Shown in pieces: positions 17,227 through 24,955 of a stretch of 43,529 bases of DNA. Below the pieces are notes generated by a model, which was not told the DNA's origin, did no database searches, and saw only the letters and a program-made list of their open reading frames with translations. A program made the translations under genes and the position numbers. Source of the stretch: a virus. Position 1 is the first letter of the stretch; every line of letters starts with the position of its first letter. The stretch is from positions 1 to 43,529 of the IMG/VR virus record IMGVR_UViG_3300029319_007452; one strand, 5' to 3'.

Positions 17227-18008
17227 AATTTTATATATCTCTCACTATTTTCTCTTATAAAATCTATTCTTCTCTGTCCTCTATCAGCTCTATCCATAAC
17301 AAGGGAAATATCAAATCTTGACTTATTATGTGGTGTTGTATATGACGGACAAATTAATGGTTCTTTACTCACCCTACCATCTCGATAATCAATCCAATAC
17401 TTCTCTACCAATTCCTTTTTCAAATCTGGAGTTACATTGTCCTTTTCAATCGATTTAACTCCATTCCAACCAGAATCTCTTTCCTGTAACCATTCTAAAA
17501 ACTTAGGGTTACTTAAATTTTTCAAATCTAAAAAATATACACACGGATTCCATATTGCGTATTCTAAATCAAGTGAGTTATCTTCAAAACTTGCATGTCC
17601 ACTCCACATCCACGATATATCATAATCTATATGATGTACCTTTTCCCATAATTTCATATCACCAATTTCATGTGTTTCACTAAAAAATCCAAATGTATGT
17701 AACTCCTCAATATATCCACTTCTCCATCTATCTTTTACATCTCTTAATAAAACAATATAAATAAAATCATTGACTTGATTATCAAGTGATTCAACAACTG
17801 ACATTTGAGAATTGTGTTCTCCACCATACTCTAAAATCTTTTGTGGAATTGTAATATCACCATTACTATATAACCCATTAAAATAATTTATATCATTGTA
17901 ATTATCTACTAACCTATCTAATGAGTTTGAACCCATTTTAAATTTTCGACCAATGACTATCTTAGTAGTACCTACTGATTCAGATATCTTTGGTGAATAT
18001 TTTCTCAT
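17223..18008 (-). CDS. Sulfotransferase-like protein
   Basis: The 261-residue protein has a candidate 5'-phosphosulfate loop, IVIGRKFKMGSNSL, at about residues 17-30. It also has the helix YIVLLRDVKDRWRSGYIEEL near 80-100, which matches the 3'-phosphate-binding motif (R...S) of sulfotransferases. The loop is diverged (KMGSNSL rather than SGTTSL), so activity is uncertain. Its first residues MRKYSPKISE copy the start of the next gene downstream (MRKYLPTISE), suggesting a shared 5' end. The ATG at 18008 overlaps the upstream glycosyltransferase by 29 bases. It may sulfate a glycan made by this cluster; another P-loop kinase-like role is possible. Confidence 0.58.
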   Translation of the reverse strand: MRKYSPKISESVGTTKIVIGRKFKMGSNSLDRLVDNYNDINYFNGLYSNGDITIPQKILEYGGEHNSQMSVVESLDNQVNDFIYIVLLRDVKDRWRSGYIEELHTFGFFSETHEIGDMKLWEKVHHIDYDISWMWSGHASFEDNSLDLEYAIWNPCVYFLDLKNLSNPKFLEWLQERDSGWNGVKSIEKDNVTPDLKKELVEKYWIDYRDGRVSKEPLICPSYTTPHNKSRFDISLVMDRADRGQRRIDFIRENSERYIKL

Positions 18009-18639
18009 AAAACTCGTTTTGTTGTTCTTGTTTATCTATTGTTTTTGGATGATATAAACTTAATTCTTCTTGTGGTGGTAAATGTGCATATGTTTTACAA
18101 CCACCCAAAAATTCGTGAACTGGTTTACCTGTATATGGATGATTCTTCCATCTTATTACATCATTCTTTCTAAATACTCTGGCTTGATAATCGGGGTAAT
18201 TAACCCAACCCTTTTCACTTACTCTCCATCTCCACTTATTTATATGTTCTTCTGTGAGACCTTCTACCGTATTTACTCGTGGTATCCAAACCAAATCGAC
18301 ATCATTTATTTCTAACATCTCTGGTAGTATTCCTAATAAATTTTCATGTGGAATCTCATCTGCATCAATGTGGAAAATATAATCTCCACTACATTTTTCT
18401 ATTACTGAATTTTTTTGTGCTGGAAAATCACCATCAAGTTTTCTTTGATAATGGTTTATAACTTTTGCATCTGCATATTGTTGAGTCCAACTTGTTATGA
18501 CATCTTGTGTTTTCTCATCGGAATAATCATCACAAATTATAATCTCATCTTGTGATTGAGTTTTATGAATAAGAATTTCTAATAACCTATTTAGTTCATC
18601 TGCTTCATTATGAACTGTAATACCATAACTAATTTTCAT
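17980..18639 (-). CDS. GT2-family glycosyltransferase
   Basis: The 219-residue protein is a compact GT2 enzyme of the WaaE/KdtX type. It opens ISYGITVHNEADEL and has IIICDDYSDE (32-41), the nucleotide-binding acidic pair, then FHIDADEIP around 90-98 with the metal-binding DxD. A WRWRVSEKGW segment and a PVHEF motif near the C-terminus match LPS core glucosyltransferases. It should act on the cytoplasmic face of the membrane; no membrane segment is present. It is the most upstream glycan gene of the large island, 11 bases into the end of the phage-type gene before it. Confidence 0.82.
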   Translation of the reverse strand: MKISYGITVHNEADELNRLLEILIHKTQSQDEIIICDDYSDEKTQDVITSWTQQYADAKVINHYQRKLDGDFPAQKNSVIEKCSGDYIFHIDADEIPHENLLGILPEMLEINDVDLVWIPRVNTVEGLTEEHINKWRWRVSEKGWVNYPDYQARVFRKNDVIRWKNHPYTGKPVHEFLGGCKTYAHLPPQEELSLYHPKTIDKQEQQNEFYEKIFTKDI

Positions 18640-19126
18640 TTTCAGCTCTTTGACTCTCCATTAACAAAATTTTATCCTTTGGTAGTTTTATTGGTTCATA
18701 ATAAACAGAATTTCTTCTGGCCTGTTCCCAATTGTAACTCCTAAACTCTGCCTTTTTTCCTGCTGGTGTATTTATTATTTTTTTATACAATGCATCAGTT
18801 GCACCATATGTTCCAATATACCTTCCTGCAATATCTATTTTATAAATTTCATTTCTCAAAGAACGAATCGATACCCATCCTATTTCACTCAATAAATTCC
18901 AAGCCTGGTCTTTACTTGTAAAGATAGAAATATTAGATCGTTCTAACTTTAACCCATTTAAGTAATATTCCGTCTTACCACTTTTTAATTTTTTTTGGTA
19001 CTTATTGTTCAATACCAAAATAGTAGTTGTTCTTGGTTGTTGGGATTTATCAACTACCGATTGATACCTAAACGAAATAATATCACCAGGTTCAAGTTTA
19101 TTCCAAGATGTCCCAATCTTAGGCAT
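18629..19126 (-). CDS. Hypothetical phage protein
   Basis: I do not recognise this 165-residue protein. It looks beta-rich in the first half (GDIISFRYQSV, TTTILVLNNKY, YYLNGLKL), followed by a helical middle and a KAEFRSYNWEQARR segment. The net charge is positive. No zinc site, signal peptide or membrane segment is seen. It lies between the zinc-ribbon gene and the first GT2 enzyme, where phage core genes give way to the glycan island, and overlaps both neighbours by 8 to 11 bases. A nucleic-acid-binding SH3-like or structural role would fit, but nothing in the sequence shows it. Confidence 0.62.
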   Translation of the reverse strand: MPKIGTSWNKLEPGDIISFRYQSVVDKSQQPRTTTILVLNNKYQKKLKSGKTEYYLNGLKLERSNISIFTSKDQAWNLLSEIGWVSIRSLRNEIYKIDIAGRYIGTYGATDALYKKIINTPAGKKAEFRSYNWEQARRNSVYYEPIKLPKDKILLMESQRAENEN

Positions 19127-19580
19127 TTGGTTTTTCCACAGTTATTCCCATATCCTTACAGGCATCTATAAATTCATATTGACCATATTCTTTTGCATTT
19201 TCTACATCTAACTTTTCAGTATAAAATTCTCCATCCTTACCTGGAATTGGATATTGTTTTTGCTCTTCTTCTGGTACAGACACAACTTTTGCATATTTCC
19301 AAGTCCAAAGTTTTGTACTACCTTCTGGAAAAATGATACCTTTAGGACCCATATTAACAACTGATGGATACCAATATATTTTTCGTTCCGTATCAAAAAA
19401 TTTTAATTCATTAACAAGTTTAGTCGTATTAGTTTCAACTTTATCTAAATTTTCCTCAGTATAATAGGAATTACTCATAAACCCACAATTAAAACACATA
19501 TAAGAACTAAAATTATCTTGTATATCTTCAAAACAAGTATCCTTATCATAACATACTGGACAATCTACTACTCTTTCCAT
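19119..19580 (-). CDS. Zinc-ribbon protein, function unknown
   Basis: The 153-residue protein begins with a four-cysteine zinc ribbon, CPVC (8-11) and CFNC (29-32), after which comes a beta-rich domain with RKIYWYPSVVNMGPKGIIFP and WTWKYAKVV segments. Such small ribbon proteins are common in T4-like marine phages and are often of unknown role, possibly binding nucleic acid or a partner protein. It starts exactly at the stop of the GT4 gene (TAATG), which suggests coupling. No catalytic motif is visible outside the ribbon. Confidence 0.68.
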   Translation of the reverse strand: MERVVDCPVCYDKDTCFEDIQDNFSSYMCFNCGFMSNSYYTEENLDKVETNTTKLVNELKFFDTERKIYWYPSVVNMGPKGIIFPEGSTKLWTWKYAKVVSVPEEEQKQYPIPGKDGEFYTEKLDVENAKEYGQYEFIDACKDMGITVEKPNA

Positions 19581-20923
19581 TATTTAACCTTCTTTAATGT
19601 TGGTAATTCAATTTTTGGCTTTTCTGTTTGTTCTACCTTTTTGAGTTTTGGTAATTTCAAATCTACCGCTGTTGGTTGTTCATCAAATTTTGGTAAATAT
19701 TTATCTAAAATTTCTTCAAATCTCTTAGTCATTGCATCAAGTGAAAATTTTGTCTGATTTTTAATCGAAAGTTTCTTTCCTCTTATTACATACTTACTAT
19801 AATTATCAAAAACATCTTTTAAAATCTTTGATGCGTAATTATAATTAACTGTAAACCACTTTGAACCATCTACATACATAGCATCTGGAAATGAACCTCT
19901 TTTAACTTCATTAAGACTACCAGGTAACAAAATAGCATCTTTATCGTTTAAGAAATCTACTTGACCACCCCAATTCGGAGCTATTACTGGTTTTTCTGAA
20001 AGAGATGCTTCAAGTAATGGACGACCAAATCCCTCTCCGTGAGTAAAAGAAACATGAGCCTTTACTTTTGGATGGTTATACAAACCATTTATTTCTTCAT
20101 CTTCAAAATCTCCGTGTAGTAAATAAACACTTGGTAATTTACCATTCACCGTAACTTTAATCTGTTCAATCTTTTTCATAATATCTTCTCTATCTAACAC
20201 AGATGGTTGTGCTCCAGATGTTTTCAGAATCAGAGCTGGTTGTTTTCGTTGGTCTTTAAATGATTCATAAAAGGTTTTAATTAACATACCTAAATCTTTT
20301 CTATCTTGTCCAAGTCCACCTTGTAACCAATGTCCTACAAATAGGAAACAAAAATCTTCCTTTACATCTTCAAGTGTATCTACTAAATCTTTAGAGAATT
20401 CTTTAGTTGGTTTGTAAATATCAGTATCTGCACCTTCAAATAAAACTTCGAGTGGTCTTTCATTTTGAATAGCACCAAGTTTTTGATTAGTATTTTTATC
20501 GTGTTTATCAAATTTGGTATTCTGTATAGTATGTGCAACAAATGAGGCTGGTACTATATTAAGATTCATCCTATTTAATCCCTCTATCCATTCAGCAGGA
20601 CAATGTGTAGTTTCTATACCCGCAGTAATACCAATATTGTATTTTCCAAGTGTTTGAAATTCATTTGGAACTACAATATGAAAATGAATATCTGGTTGTC
20701 TATCCATATTCGGTTCTTTAAGTAACCTATCAATAATAGGTTTATCATATGGATTTTTTTCGTCAAGTGCATTCTGTGGTGTTGCTCCCCAACGAACTGG
20801 CCAAATTTTAACATCAAATTTATCCATATCGATTAGTGACCTACATATATCTCTACTATGAGAACCATATCCACTTCTCGTGCCTACAGGTGCTGTAACT
20901 AAAACTAATGGTTTATAACTCAT
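19580..20923 (-). CDS. GT4-family glycosyltransferase
   Basis: The 447-residue protein has a GT-B fold. The N-terminal half contains VTAPVGTRSGYGSHSRDI, with the Gly-rich loop. The C-terminal half has LFVGHWLQGG, a SVYLLHGDFEDEEINGLY segment and HGEGFGRPLLEASLSEKP, the ExxxxxxxE retaining motif that binds the nucleotide sugar. The last 50 residues are Pro/Lys-rich (repeats of LPKLKKV and LPTLKKV) and probably unstructured. It is one of two GT4 proteins here that flank a small basic gene, in phage core rather than in the sugar island. It may decorate DNA, virion protein or a host glycan; the target is unknown. Confidence 0.82.
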   Translation of the reverse strand: MSYKPLVLVTAPVGTRSGYGSHSRDICRSLIDMDKFDVKIWPVRWGATPQNALDEKNPYDKPIIDRLLKEPNMDRQPDIHFHIVVPNEFQTLGKYNIGITAGIETTHCPAEWIEGLNRMNLNIVPASFVAHTIQNTKFDKHDKNTNQKLGAIQNERPLEVLFEGADTDIYKPTKEFSKDLVDTLEDVKEDFCFLFVGHWLQGGLGQDRKDLGMLIKTFYESFKDQRKQPALILKTSGAQPSVLDREDIMKKIEQIKVTVNGKLPSVYLLHGDFEDEEINGLYNHPKVKAHVSFTHGEGFGRPLLEASLSEKPVIAPNWGGQVDFLNDKDAILLPGSLNEVKRGSFPDAMYVDGSKWFTVNYNYASKILKDVFDNYSKYVIRGKKLSIKNQTKFSLDAMTKRFEEILDKYLPKFDEQPTAVDLKLPKLKKVEQTEKPKIELPTLKKVK

Positions 20924-20932
20924 TTCTACCTC

Positions 20933-21070
20933 TTACTTAGATTTTCTACGAACTGTTTTTCTCTTCGTGTTTTTTCTTCTTGATTTCTTAACTCGTCTAT
21001 CATCACCATCTCGTCTATCTCCTAATATCCAACGATTGACCGTCTCAATAGCCTCTAAAAATTTATTCAT
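20933..21070 (-). CDS. Small, very basic 45-residue protein
   Basis: This short frame lies between two GT4 genes. It encodes MNKFLEAIETVNRWILGD followed by an Arg/Lys-rich tail (RRVKKSRRKNTKRKTVRK), about half of whose residues are basic. An AAGGAG stands eight bases before the ATG, and the frame ends 9 bases before the next gene, so translation is likely. The amphipathic helix plus basic tail suggests binding to nucleic acid or another polyanion, as in small phage DNA-binding proteins. I recognise no named family. The good ribosome site and tight fit in the gap are the main evidence that it is real. Confidence 0.66.
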   Translation of the reverse strand: MNKFLEAIETVNRWILGDRRDGDDRRVKKSRRKNTKRKTVRRKSK

Positions 21071-21081
21071 TTTTTTTCTCC

Positions 21082-22476
21082 TTATGCTTTATACAAACTG
21101 AACCTTTTTCTTGGTGTCCACTTTTCAAATGCCTGTTCCATATCATGAACAAATCGTTCACACATATTTTTACAAGACATTCCAATTTCTTCTTTCAACA
21201 TCCATTCTCTACCTTTTAATCCAGCTTCTTTCCGTTCTTCTTTTGGTGTATCATACCATTCTTTAAGTCTATCTGCTACATCATCAAATCTACACCTATC
21301 GTCATAAATATATGGTGTTGGTATTGAACCTTGTAATGAACGATTAGAAGGCCATACTGGTTTTACCCAATCTCCGTGAGTAAGGTCTGGATTATCTTTC
21401 CACTTTCTATCATCGTGTAGTGAATGTATCTCATCATAATCTTCGTGTGTTAGTTCTTTACCATTTAGTGCAAATCCACATTGGTCTTGTAGTCCACCTG
21501 TAACATTAACGATAATTGGTGTTCCACTCATTACTGCTTCTGCCGTTCCTAATCCGAATCCCTCGTTAGATGCCATATTTACTTGAACATCTGCTACATT
21601 ATAAAGATAATTAAGTTGGTTATCTTCTAATTTTTTTGTAGAAAAAATAACATCGTGATCTGGACAAACATTTTTGATAACCTCTGGTAAATCAGTTCCA
21701 TTACTATCTACTGGTGCCGTATGCATTATCAACACACACTTATCTGCCTTTTCCTTTGGTAACATATCACAAAATGTTTTATATGCCATTATAACATCAC
21801 TTGGAACTTTTCTACGAATATTCCTATTATTCCAAAATATTACAAAATCATATTCTCTGTTATGTAATATAGTTCTTCTAAACTTCTGTAACTCTTCCCA
21901 TTCCTTAACATCTAATTCATTAATCGGATGAAATTTATCATCAGGAATTCCATGTGGAATATAAGTACAATCCCAATCAGTTCTTGGTTTTTTTACTGCT
22001 GCATCTTTAACCATTGCAACTGTCTGTTTTGATATATTCATAATCAAATCACAAGACTCATAAAAGAACTCGTTATATCTTGGTGTTGGTCTGTCATCCC
22101 ATATATTGTAATAGAATATAGGAATATGCTGTCTAACCTCGTGTTCCATTTGATATAACCATACCCAAAATCTTGGGTCTGTATAGTGTAATATGGCATC
22201 TGGGTTTTCTATATTTATTAATTGTCTTATCAATTCTTGATCACCATATCCACTAACTGGATATATTTTAAGAGATGCATCTTCTATACCAGTATCTTCA
22301 CGAACTGATTCATCCATATTAACCACTTTACCTTGTTCAGGATGCTTGACTGCACCACCAACTTGAACCCAATCATATTTATCCATCGTACCAAGTACAA
22401 AATTTTTGGAAACCGTACCTACCCCACTCGACATTCGTAGGTCATCCGAAAGTAACATAATTTTCTTTTTAGACAT
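21082..22476 (-). CDS. GT4-family glycosyltransferase
   Basis: The 464-residue protein is a GT-B glycosyltransferase. The first strand and loop read KIMLLSDDLRMSSGVGTVSKNF. The C-terminal domain has DFVIFWNNRNIRRKVPSD, a NYLYNVADVQVNMASNEGFGLGTAEAVMSGTPIIV segment with the EGFG...E motif for nucleotide-sugar binding, and GLQDQCGF. Proteins of this type recur in marine T4-like phages near core genes; their acceptors are not known. With the other GT4 gene downstream it may form a pair acting in sequence. It is followed by the small basic gene within 12 bases and preceded by a GAGGG ribosome site. Confidence 0.82.
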   Translation of the reverse strand: MSKKKIMLLSDDLRMSSGVGTVSKNFVLGTMDKYDWVQVGGAVKHPEQGKVVNMDESVREDTGIEDASLKIYPVSGYGDQELIRQLINIENPDAILHYTDPRFWVWLYQMEHEVRQHIPIFYYNIWDDRPTPRYNEFFYESCDLIMNISKQTVAMVKDAAVKKPRTDWDCTYIPHGIPDDKFHPINELDVKEWEELQKFRRTILHNREYDFVIFWNNRNIRRKVPSDVIMAYKTFCDMLPKEKADKCVLIMHTAPVDSNGTDLPEVIKNVCPDHDVIFSTKKLEDNQLNYLYNVADVQVNMASNEGFGLGTAEAVMSGTPIIVNVTGGLQDQCGFALNGKELTHEDYDEIHSLHDDRKWKDNPDLTHGDWVKPVWPSNRSLQGSIPTPYIYDDRCRFDDVADRLKEWYDTPKEERKEAGLKGREWMLKEEIGMSCKNMCERFVHDMEQAFEKWTPRKRFSLYKA

Positions 22477-22499
22477 ATAACCCTCTTTGTTATAACTAT

Positions 22500-22697
22500 T
22501 TAAAATCGACTACCACTAATTTGCAAAGCATCATATTCGACAATAGATTTTTTGTATTCTTCATCTTTTAAATACTTATCCATTGACCTATTCACTAATT
22601 TTTGCAATGTAAATTCTTCGTTTAAAGCAACACCTCTAAATCTCTTGTATAAATCAGTTATGATTTTTACCGAGGTAAGCTTTGTATCACTCCTCAT
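22500..22697 (-). CDS. Ribbon-helix-helix-type small regulator
   Basis: The 65-residue protein has the length and pattern of an Arc/CopG/MetJ fold: a short strand (TKLTSVKIIT, about residues 5-14), helix A (LYKRFRGVALN), then helix B (TLQKLVNRSMDKYLKDEEYK). Dimeric RHH proteins place the strand pair in the DNA major groove and commonly bind tandem operators. It stands just before a GT4 gene and just after a 36-base AT-rich gap, so local autoregulation is possible. The ATG is preceded by GGAG. The RHH call is from pattern only. Confidence 0.64.
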   Translation of the reverse strand: MRSDTKLTSVKIITDLYKRFRGVALNEEFTLQKLVNRSMDKYLKDEEYKKSIVEYDALQISGSRF

Positions 22698-22707
22698 AAT
22701 ATTCTCC

Positions 22708-22723
22708 GTATATATGTATATAT
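22708..22723 (-). promoter_or_regulatory. Tandem 8-bp repeat, candidate operator for the RHH protein
   Basis: The gap before the RHH gene holds two perfect back-to-back copies of ATATATAC (minus strand), ending just upstream of the GGAG ribosome site. MetJ/Arc-type RHH proteins bind tandem 8-bp sites, and such proteins often repress their own gene. The repeat is made almost only of A and T, so chance is a real possibility. Confidence 0.25.
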
Positions 22724-22733
22724 AAATATCAAA

Positions 22734-23138
22734 TCAATCTAAAATAACCACCTTTTTATTCAATTTTTCAGCATGACTGATTGTGTCTAATGTGCCGTTT
22801 GATTTGTATCCCTCTGGTATGAATGCAACTATATAATCACTATACTCAGCAATTTGTTTATTTCGGTCAAAAAAATTGACCACATGATAGGATTTTCCAT
22901 AATCATTCCTATCTAAAATACAATGTTGATTATACTGATAATGTCGTGGTGGAAATTCTACATATTTCATATCAAATTCTAATGCGAATTTCTTTGCGTA
23001 ACCATCCGCTCCTTTTGGTTGTCCCCCACTTACTATCTCAACATTTTCTCCAAATTGTTCTTTGAGTTTATACACAAACTCTTTAATTTTTCTTTTATTA
23101 GTATATTTTCTTGCTCCTACTATACCAATTCTTTTCAT
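22734..23138 (-). CDS. SLOG/DprA-like nucleotide-binding Rossmann protein
   Basis: The 134-residue protein starts KRIGIVGARKYTN, then has IVSGGQPKGADGYAKKFA (about 35-52). This is the glycine-rich GGxxGAD loop shared by SLOG proteins (YspA/DUF2493, DprA and LOG families). A late IVAFIPEGYKSNGTLDT segment corresponds to the third ligand-binding loop. SLOG proteins bind nucleotides or nucleic-acid ends; some are signalling-nucleotide sensors or hydrolases in conflict systems. Stand-alone copies are common in phages, with no assigned role. It follows the 81-residue hypothetical gene directly, without a gap. Confidence 0.76.
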   Translation of the reverse strand: MKRIGIVGARKYTNKRKIKEFVYKLKEQFGENVEIVSGGQPKGADGYAKKFALEFDMKYVEFPPRHYQYNQHCILDRNDYGKSYHVVNFFDRNKQIAEYSDYIVAFIPEGYKSNGTLDTISHAEKLNKKVVILD

Positions 23139-23384
23139 TTAAGCTTTTGCTCCTAAATTATCATCCATTTTTATTTTTATTGTTTCTACCACCTCTCTCA
23201 TCGGATCATCATCTTCCATCAAATCTACAAATTCTTTATTTATCTTACCATCTTTAATACCACTCATAAATATTGTTGCCATCTTCATTCGTCTATTAAA
23301 CTCGGTTGTTCGTTTTTGTTGATCCTCTTTTGAAAGTTCATCAAATGGAGTTTTCATTAATTTCACATAATCTTTATGTTTCAA
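23139..23384 (-). CDS. Hypothetical small protein
   Basis: I do not recognise this 81-residue, charged and mostly helical protein. It has a TPFDELSKEDQQKRTTEFNR stretch and an acidic LMEDDDPM turn near residue 58. The start is TTG at 23384: GAGGAT lies six bases before it, whereas the first in-frame ATG (23357) has no ribosome site. It sits two bases after its upstream neighbour and directly abuts the SLOG gene, so the three are probably co-translated. Confidence 0.58.
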   Translation of the reverse strand: MKHKDYVKLMKTPFDELSKEDQQKRTTEFNRRMKMATIFMSGIKDGKINKEFVDLMEDDDPMREVVETIKIKMDDNLGAKA

Positions 23385-23386
23385 TA

Positions 23387-23836
23387 CTAATCCTCGTAGT
23401 CGTTTCTCTTTTGTTTTCTCTTCGGTTTTTCTTGTTTAGGTGGTTTATCCGATGTAATGAACTTTAAAGTATCCTTAAATTGTTCTAATCCTTGAATTAT
23501 CCCCACTACCTTATCTACATTAGAATGCTGATACTGAAATCTATACGGATATTGTAAATCAAAATCATCATCGTGGACAACATTATACCAAGTAAATTCT
23601 GCCCTATTGGGTTCATTATTCGGTTTTATTGTAGTTTTGTATTTAAGTAAACTTTCATATTTTTCTAAAAATGATTTTAAATCCTTTGGTGTTAAATCTT
23701 GATCATTATACCACAACTGAAGTTTAAAAGAATGATGCACATTAGCTTCATTAATTTTCTCTACCACCAATTCTTCTAATGGTGAATTAATAAAATCCGA
23801 AAGTTTTAATCTTAGTGTATAAATTTGTCCGCTCAT
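23387..23836 (-). CDS. Hypothetical phage protein
   Basis: The product has 149 residues from the chosen start. It looks like an alpha/beta domain with a beta-rich second half (AEFTWYNVVHDDDFDLQYPYRFQYQ) and a strongly basic C-terminal tail (PPKQEKPKRKQKRN). The open frame extends to an ATG at 23854, but the ATG at 23836 has GGAGAG nine bases upstream while the earlier ATG has none, so I prefer it. The basic tail may bind nucleic acid or acidic protein. I cannot assign a family. It follows the PD-(D/E)XK nuclease gene and may work with it. Confidence 0.6.
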   Translation of the reverse strand: MSGQIYTLRLKLSDFINSPLEELVVEKINEANVHHSFKLQLWYNDQDLTPKDLKSFLEKYESLLKYKTTIKPNNEPNRAEFTWYNVVHDDDFDLQYPYRFQYQHSNVDKVVGIIQGLEQFKDTLKFITSDKPPKQEKPKRKQKRNDYED

Positions 23837-23862
23837 ATTTCTCTCCATCCACATAATAAGTA

Positions 23863-24714
23863 TTATAAGTCTTTACATTTAGTATAAGCTTTACATTTCT
23901 TATGTGGTTCACATTTTTCGTAATTATTATCTTTTATATTTCCATCTTCATCATAACACTCAGCCATAAATGCTTCTAATCTTCTAAAAACTTTATTTAT
24001 AGATGGTTTACCATTTGCTGGTGTGAATGTTTGTATTCTCTTTTGCGGAAACTCTGTATTCTCATATAACTTTCTCTTTACTATAAAATACTCAACATCA
24101 ATTCTATCCATTGGAACATCGTGTTGTTTTGAGTAAAATGATTTATAAAGTAAAAGTTGGTCGGTCTTATTCTTATCCATTTTCTGATATTTATTCCAAC
24201 CCCAAGTTGATGTTTTAATATCAATAATCTTGATTCTATTCCTAACCGTATCCTTGATAATTAAATCAATAAACCCACGAAACTTTAGATTGTTTGGTAG
24301 GTCATAATTAAGTGCAGTTTCAATACCAATCAACTCATATCCTCGTTTACTAAAATACTGATTTCGTTTCTTCTTAAAGAAATCAATTATCTTTAACCCA
24401 TCATTATAAAACTCTACCATATCCTTTTTAGTACAAAAATCTTCTCCACCATTTTTCTGTCTGATTTCCATAAAGGTTTTTTTCATTCTATCTTCAAGTT
24501 CCTCATTTAAAAGTAATTTATCGGCCTCAACGATACTCTCAGAATACATGACCTTTAGGTATTCTTGTAGAACCTCATGCATCGCCGTACCAAACATTGT
24601 ATAGATATTATCTGTGAATGGTATTGCCTTATCCACATAGGTCAATTTCCAAGAATATGGACATTGTTCCCATAGTGCAAATTGACTATATGATATTGAT
24701 TTTTTCTTAGCCAT
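23863..24714 (-). CDS. PD-(D/E)XK nuclease, Cas4/RecB-like
   Basis: The 283-residue protein has the RecB/Cas4-type nuclease core: a His in FGTAMHEVLQ (His46), Asp150 in RGFIDLII, and the DxK pair Asp165/Lys167 in IIDIKTST, followed by a QLLLYKSFY helix. Cys18 near the N-terminus and three C-terminal cysteines spaced C-x5-C-x5-C resemble the iron-sulfur staple of Cas4 and AddB. It likely cuts or resects DNA during replication or recombination, or degrades host DNA. No Cas gene or CRISPR array is near, so it is not a CRISPR protein here. Thioredoxin lies just upstream, overlapping by 8 bases. Confidence 0.82.
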   Translation of the reverse strand: MAKKKSISYSQFALWEQCPYSWKLTYVDKAIPFTDNIYTMFGTAMHEVLQEYLKVMYSESIVEADKLLLNEELEDRMKKTFMEIRQKNGGEDFCTKKDMVEFYNDGLKIIDFFKKKRNQYFSKRGYELIGIETALNYDLPNNLKFRGFIDLIIKDTVRNRIKIIDIKTSTWGWNKYQKMDKNKTDQLLLYKSFYSKQHDVPMDRIDVEYFIVKRKLYENTEFPQKRIQTFTPANGKPSINKVFRRLEAFMAECYDEDGNIKDNNYEKCEPHKKCKAYTKCKDL

Positions 24715-24955
24715 TTAATTTTTGAATAACAGATTGTTTTGGTAATGCACCTACGAACCTATCTACTTCAACTCCATTTTCTTCAATTACCGTAGTTGGA
24801 ACTGACCTAACATTGTATTGTTGTGCTGTATTTTTGTTTTGGTCTACATCGAGTATTTGTACTAAATAACCCTCGTTCATTACTTCGGTCATTATTGGTT
24901 TGAATGCTTTACAAGGACCACACCAAGTGGCCGTAAAATATTTTGCTGTTCTCAT
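24707..24955 (-). CDS. Thioredoxin/glutaredoxin-like protein
   Basis: The 82-residue protein has the redox site WCGPC at 11-15 and a VRSVPTTV segment with the cis-proline. It is shorter than bacterial thioredoxin (about 105) and like the trimmed phage versions that supply electrons to ribonucleotide reductase or act as polymerase cofactors. No reductase gene is in the window. The gene begins at the stop of the Nmad1 gene (1-base overlap) and runs 8 bases into the nuclease gene. Confidence 0.88.
   Translation of the reverse strand: MRTAKYFTATWCGPCKAFKPIMTEVMNEGYLVQILDVDQNKNTAQQYNVRSVPTTVIEENGVEVDRFVGALPKQSVIQKLNG

Noticed and set aside
22698-22733. TATAAATA on the plus strand in the gap before the RHH gene.
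   Set aside because: It would drive transcription against every gene in the window, and the gap is almost entirely A and T.
23863-24714. A CRISPR-associated Cas4.
   Set aside because: No other Cas gene and no repeat-spacer array in the window; phages often encode stand-alone nucleases of this fold.
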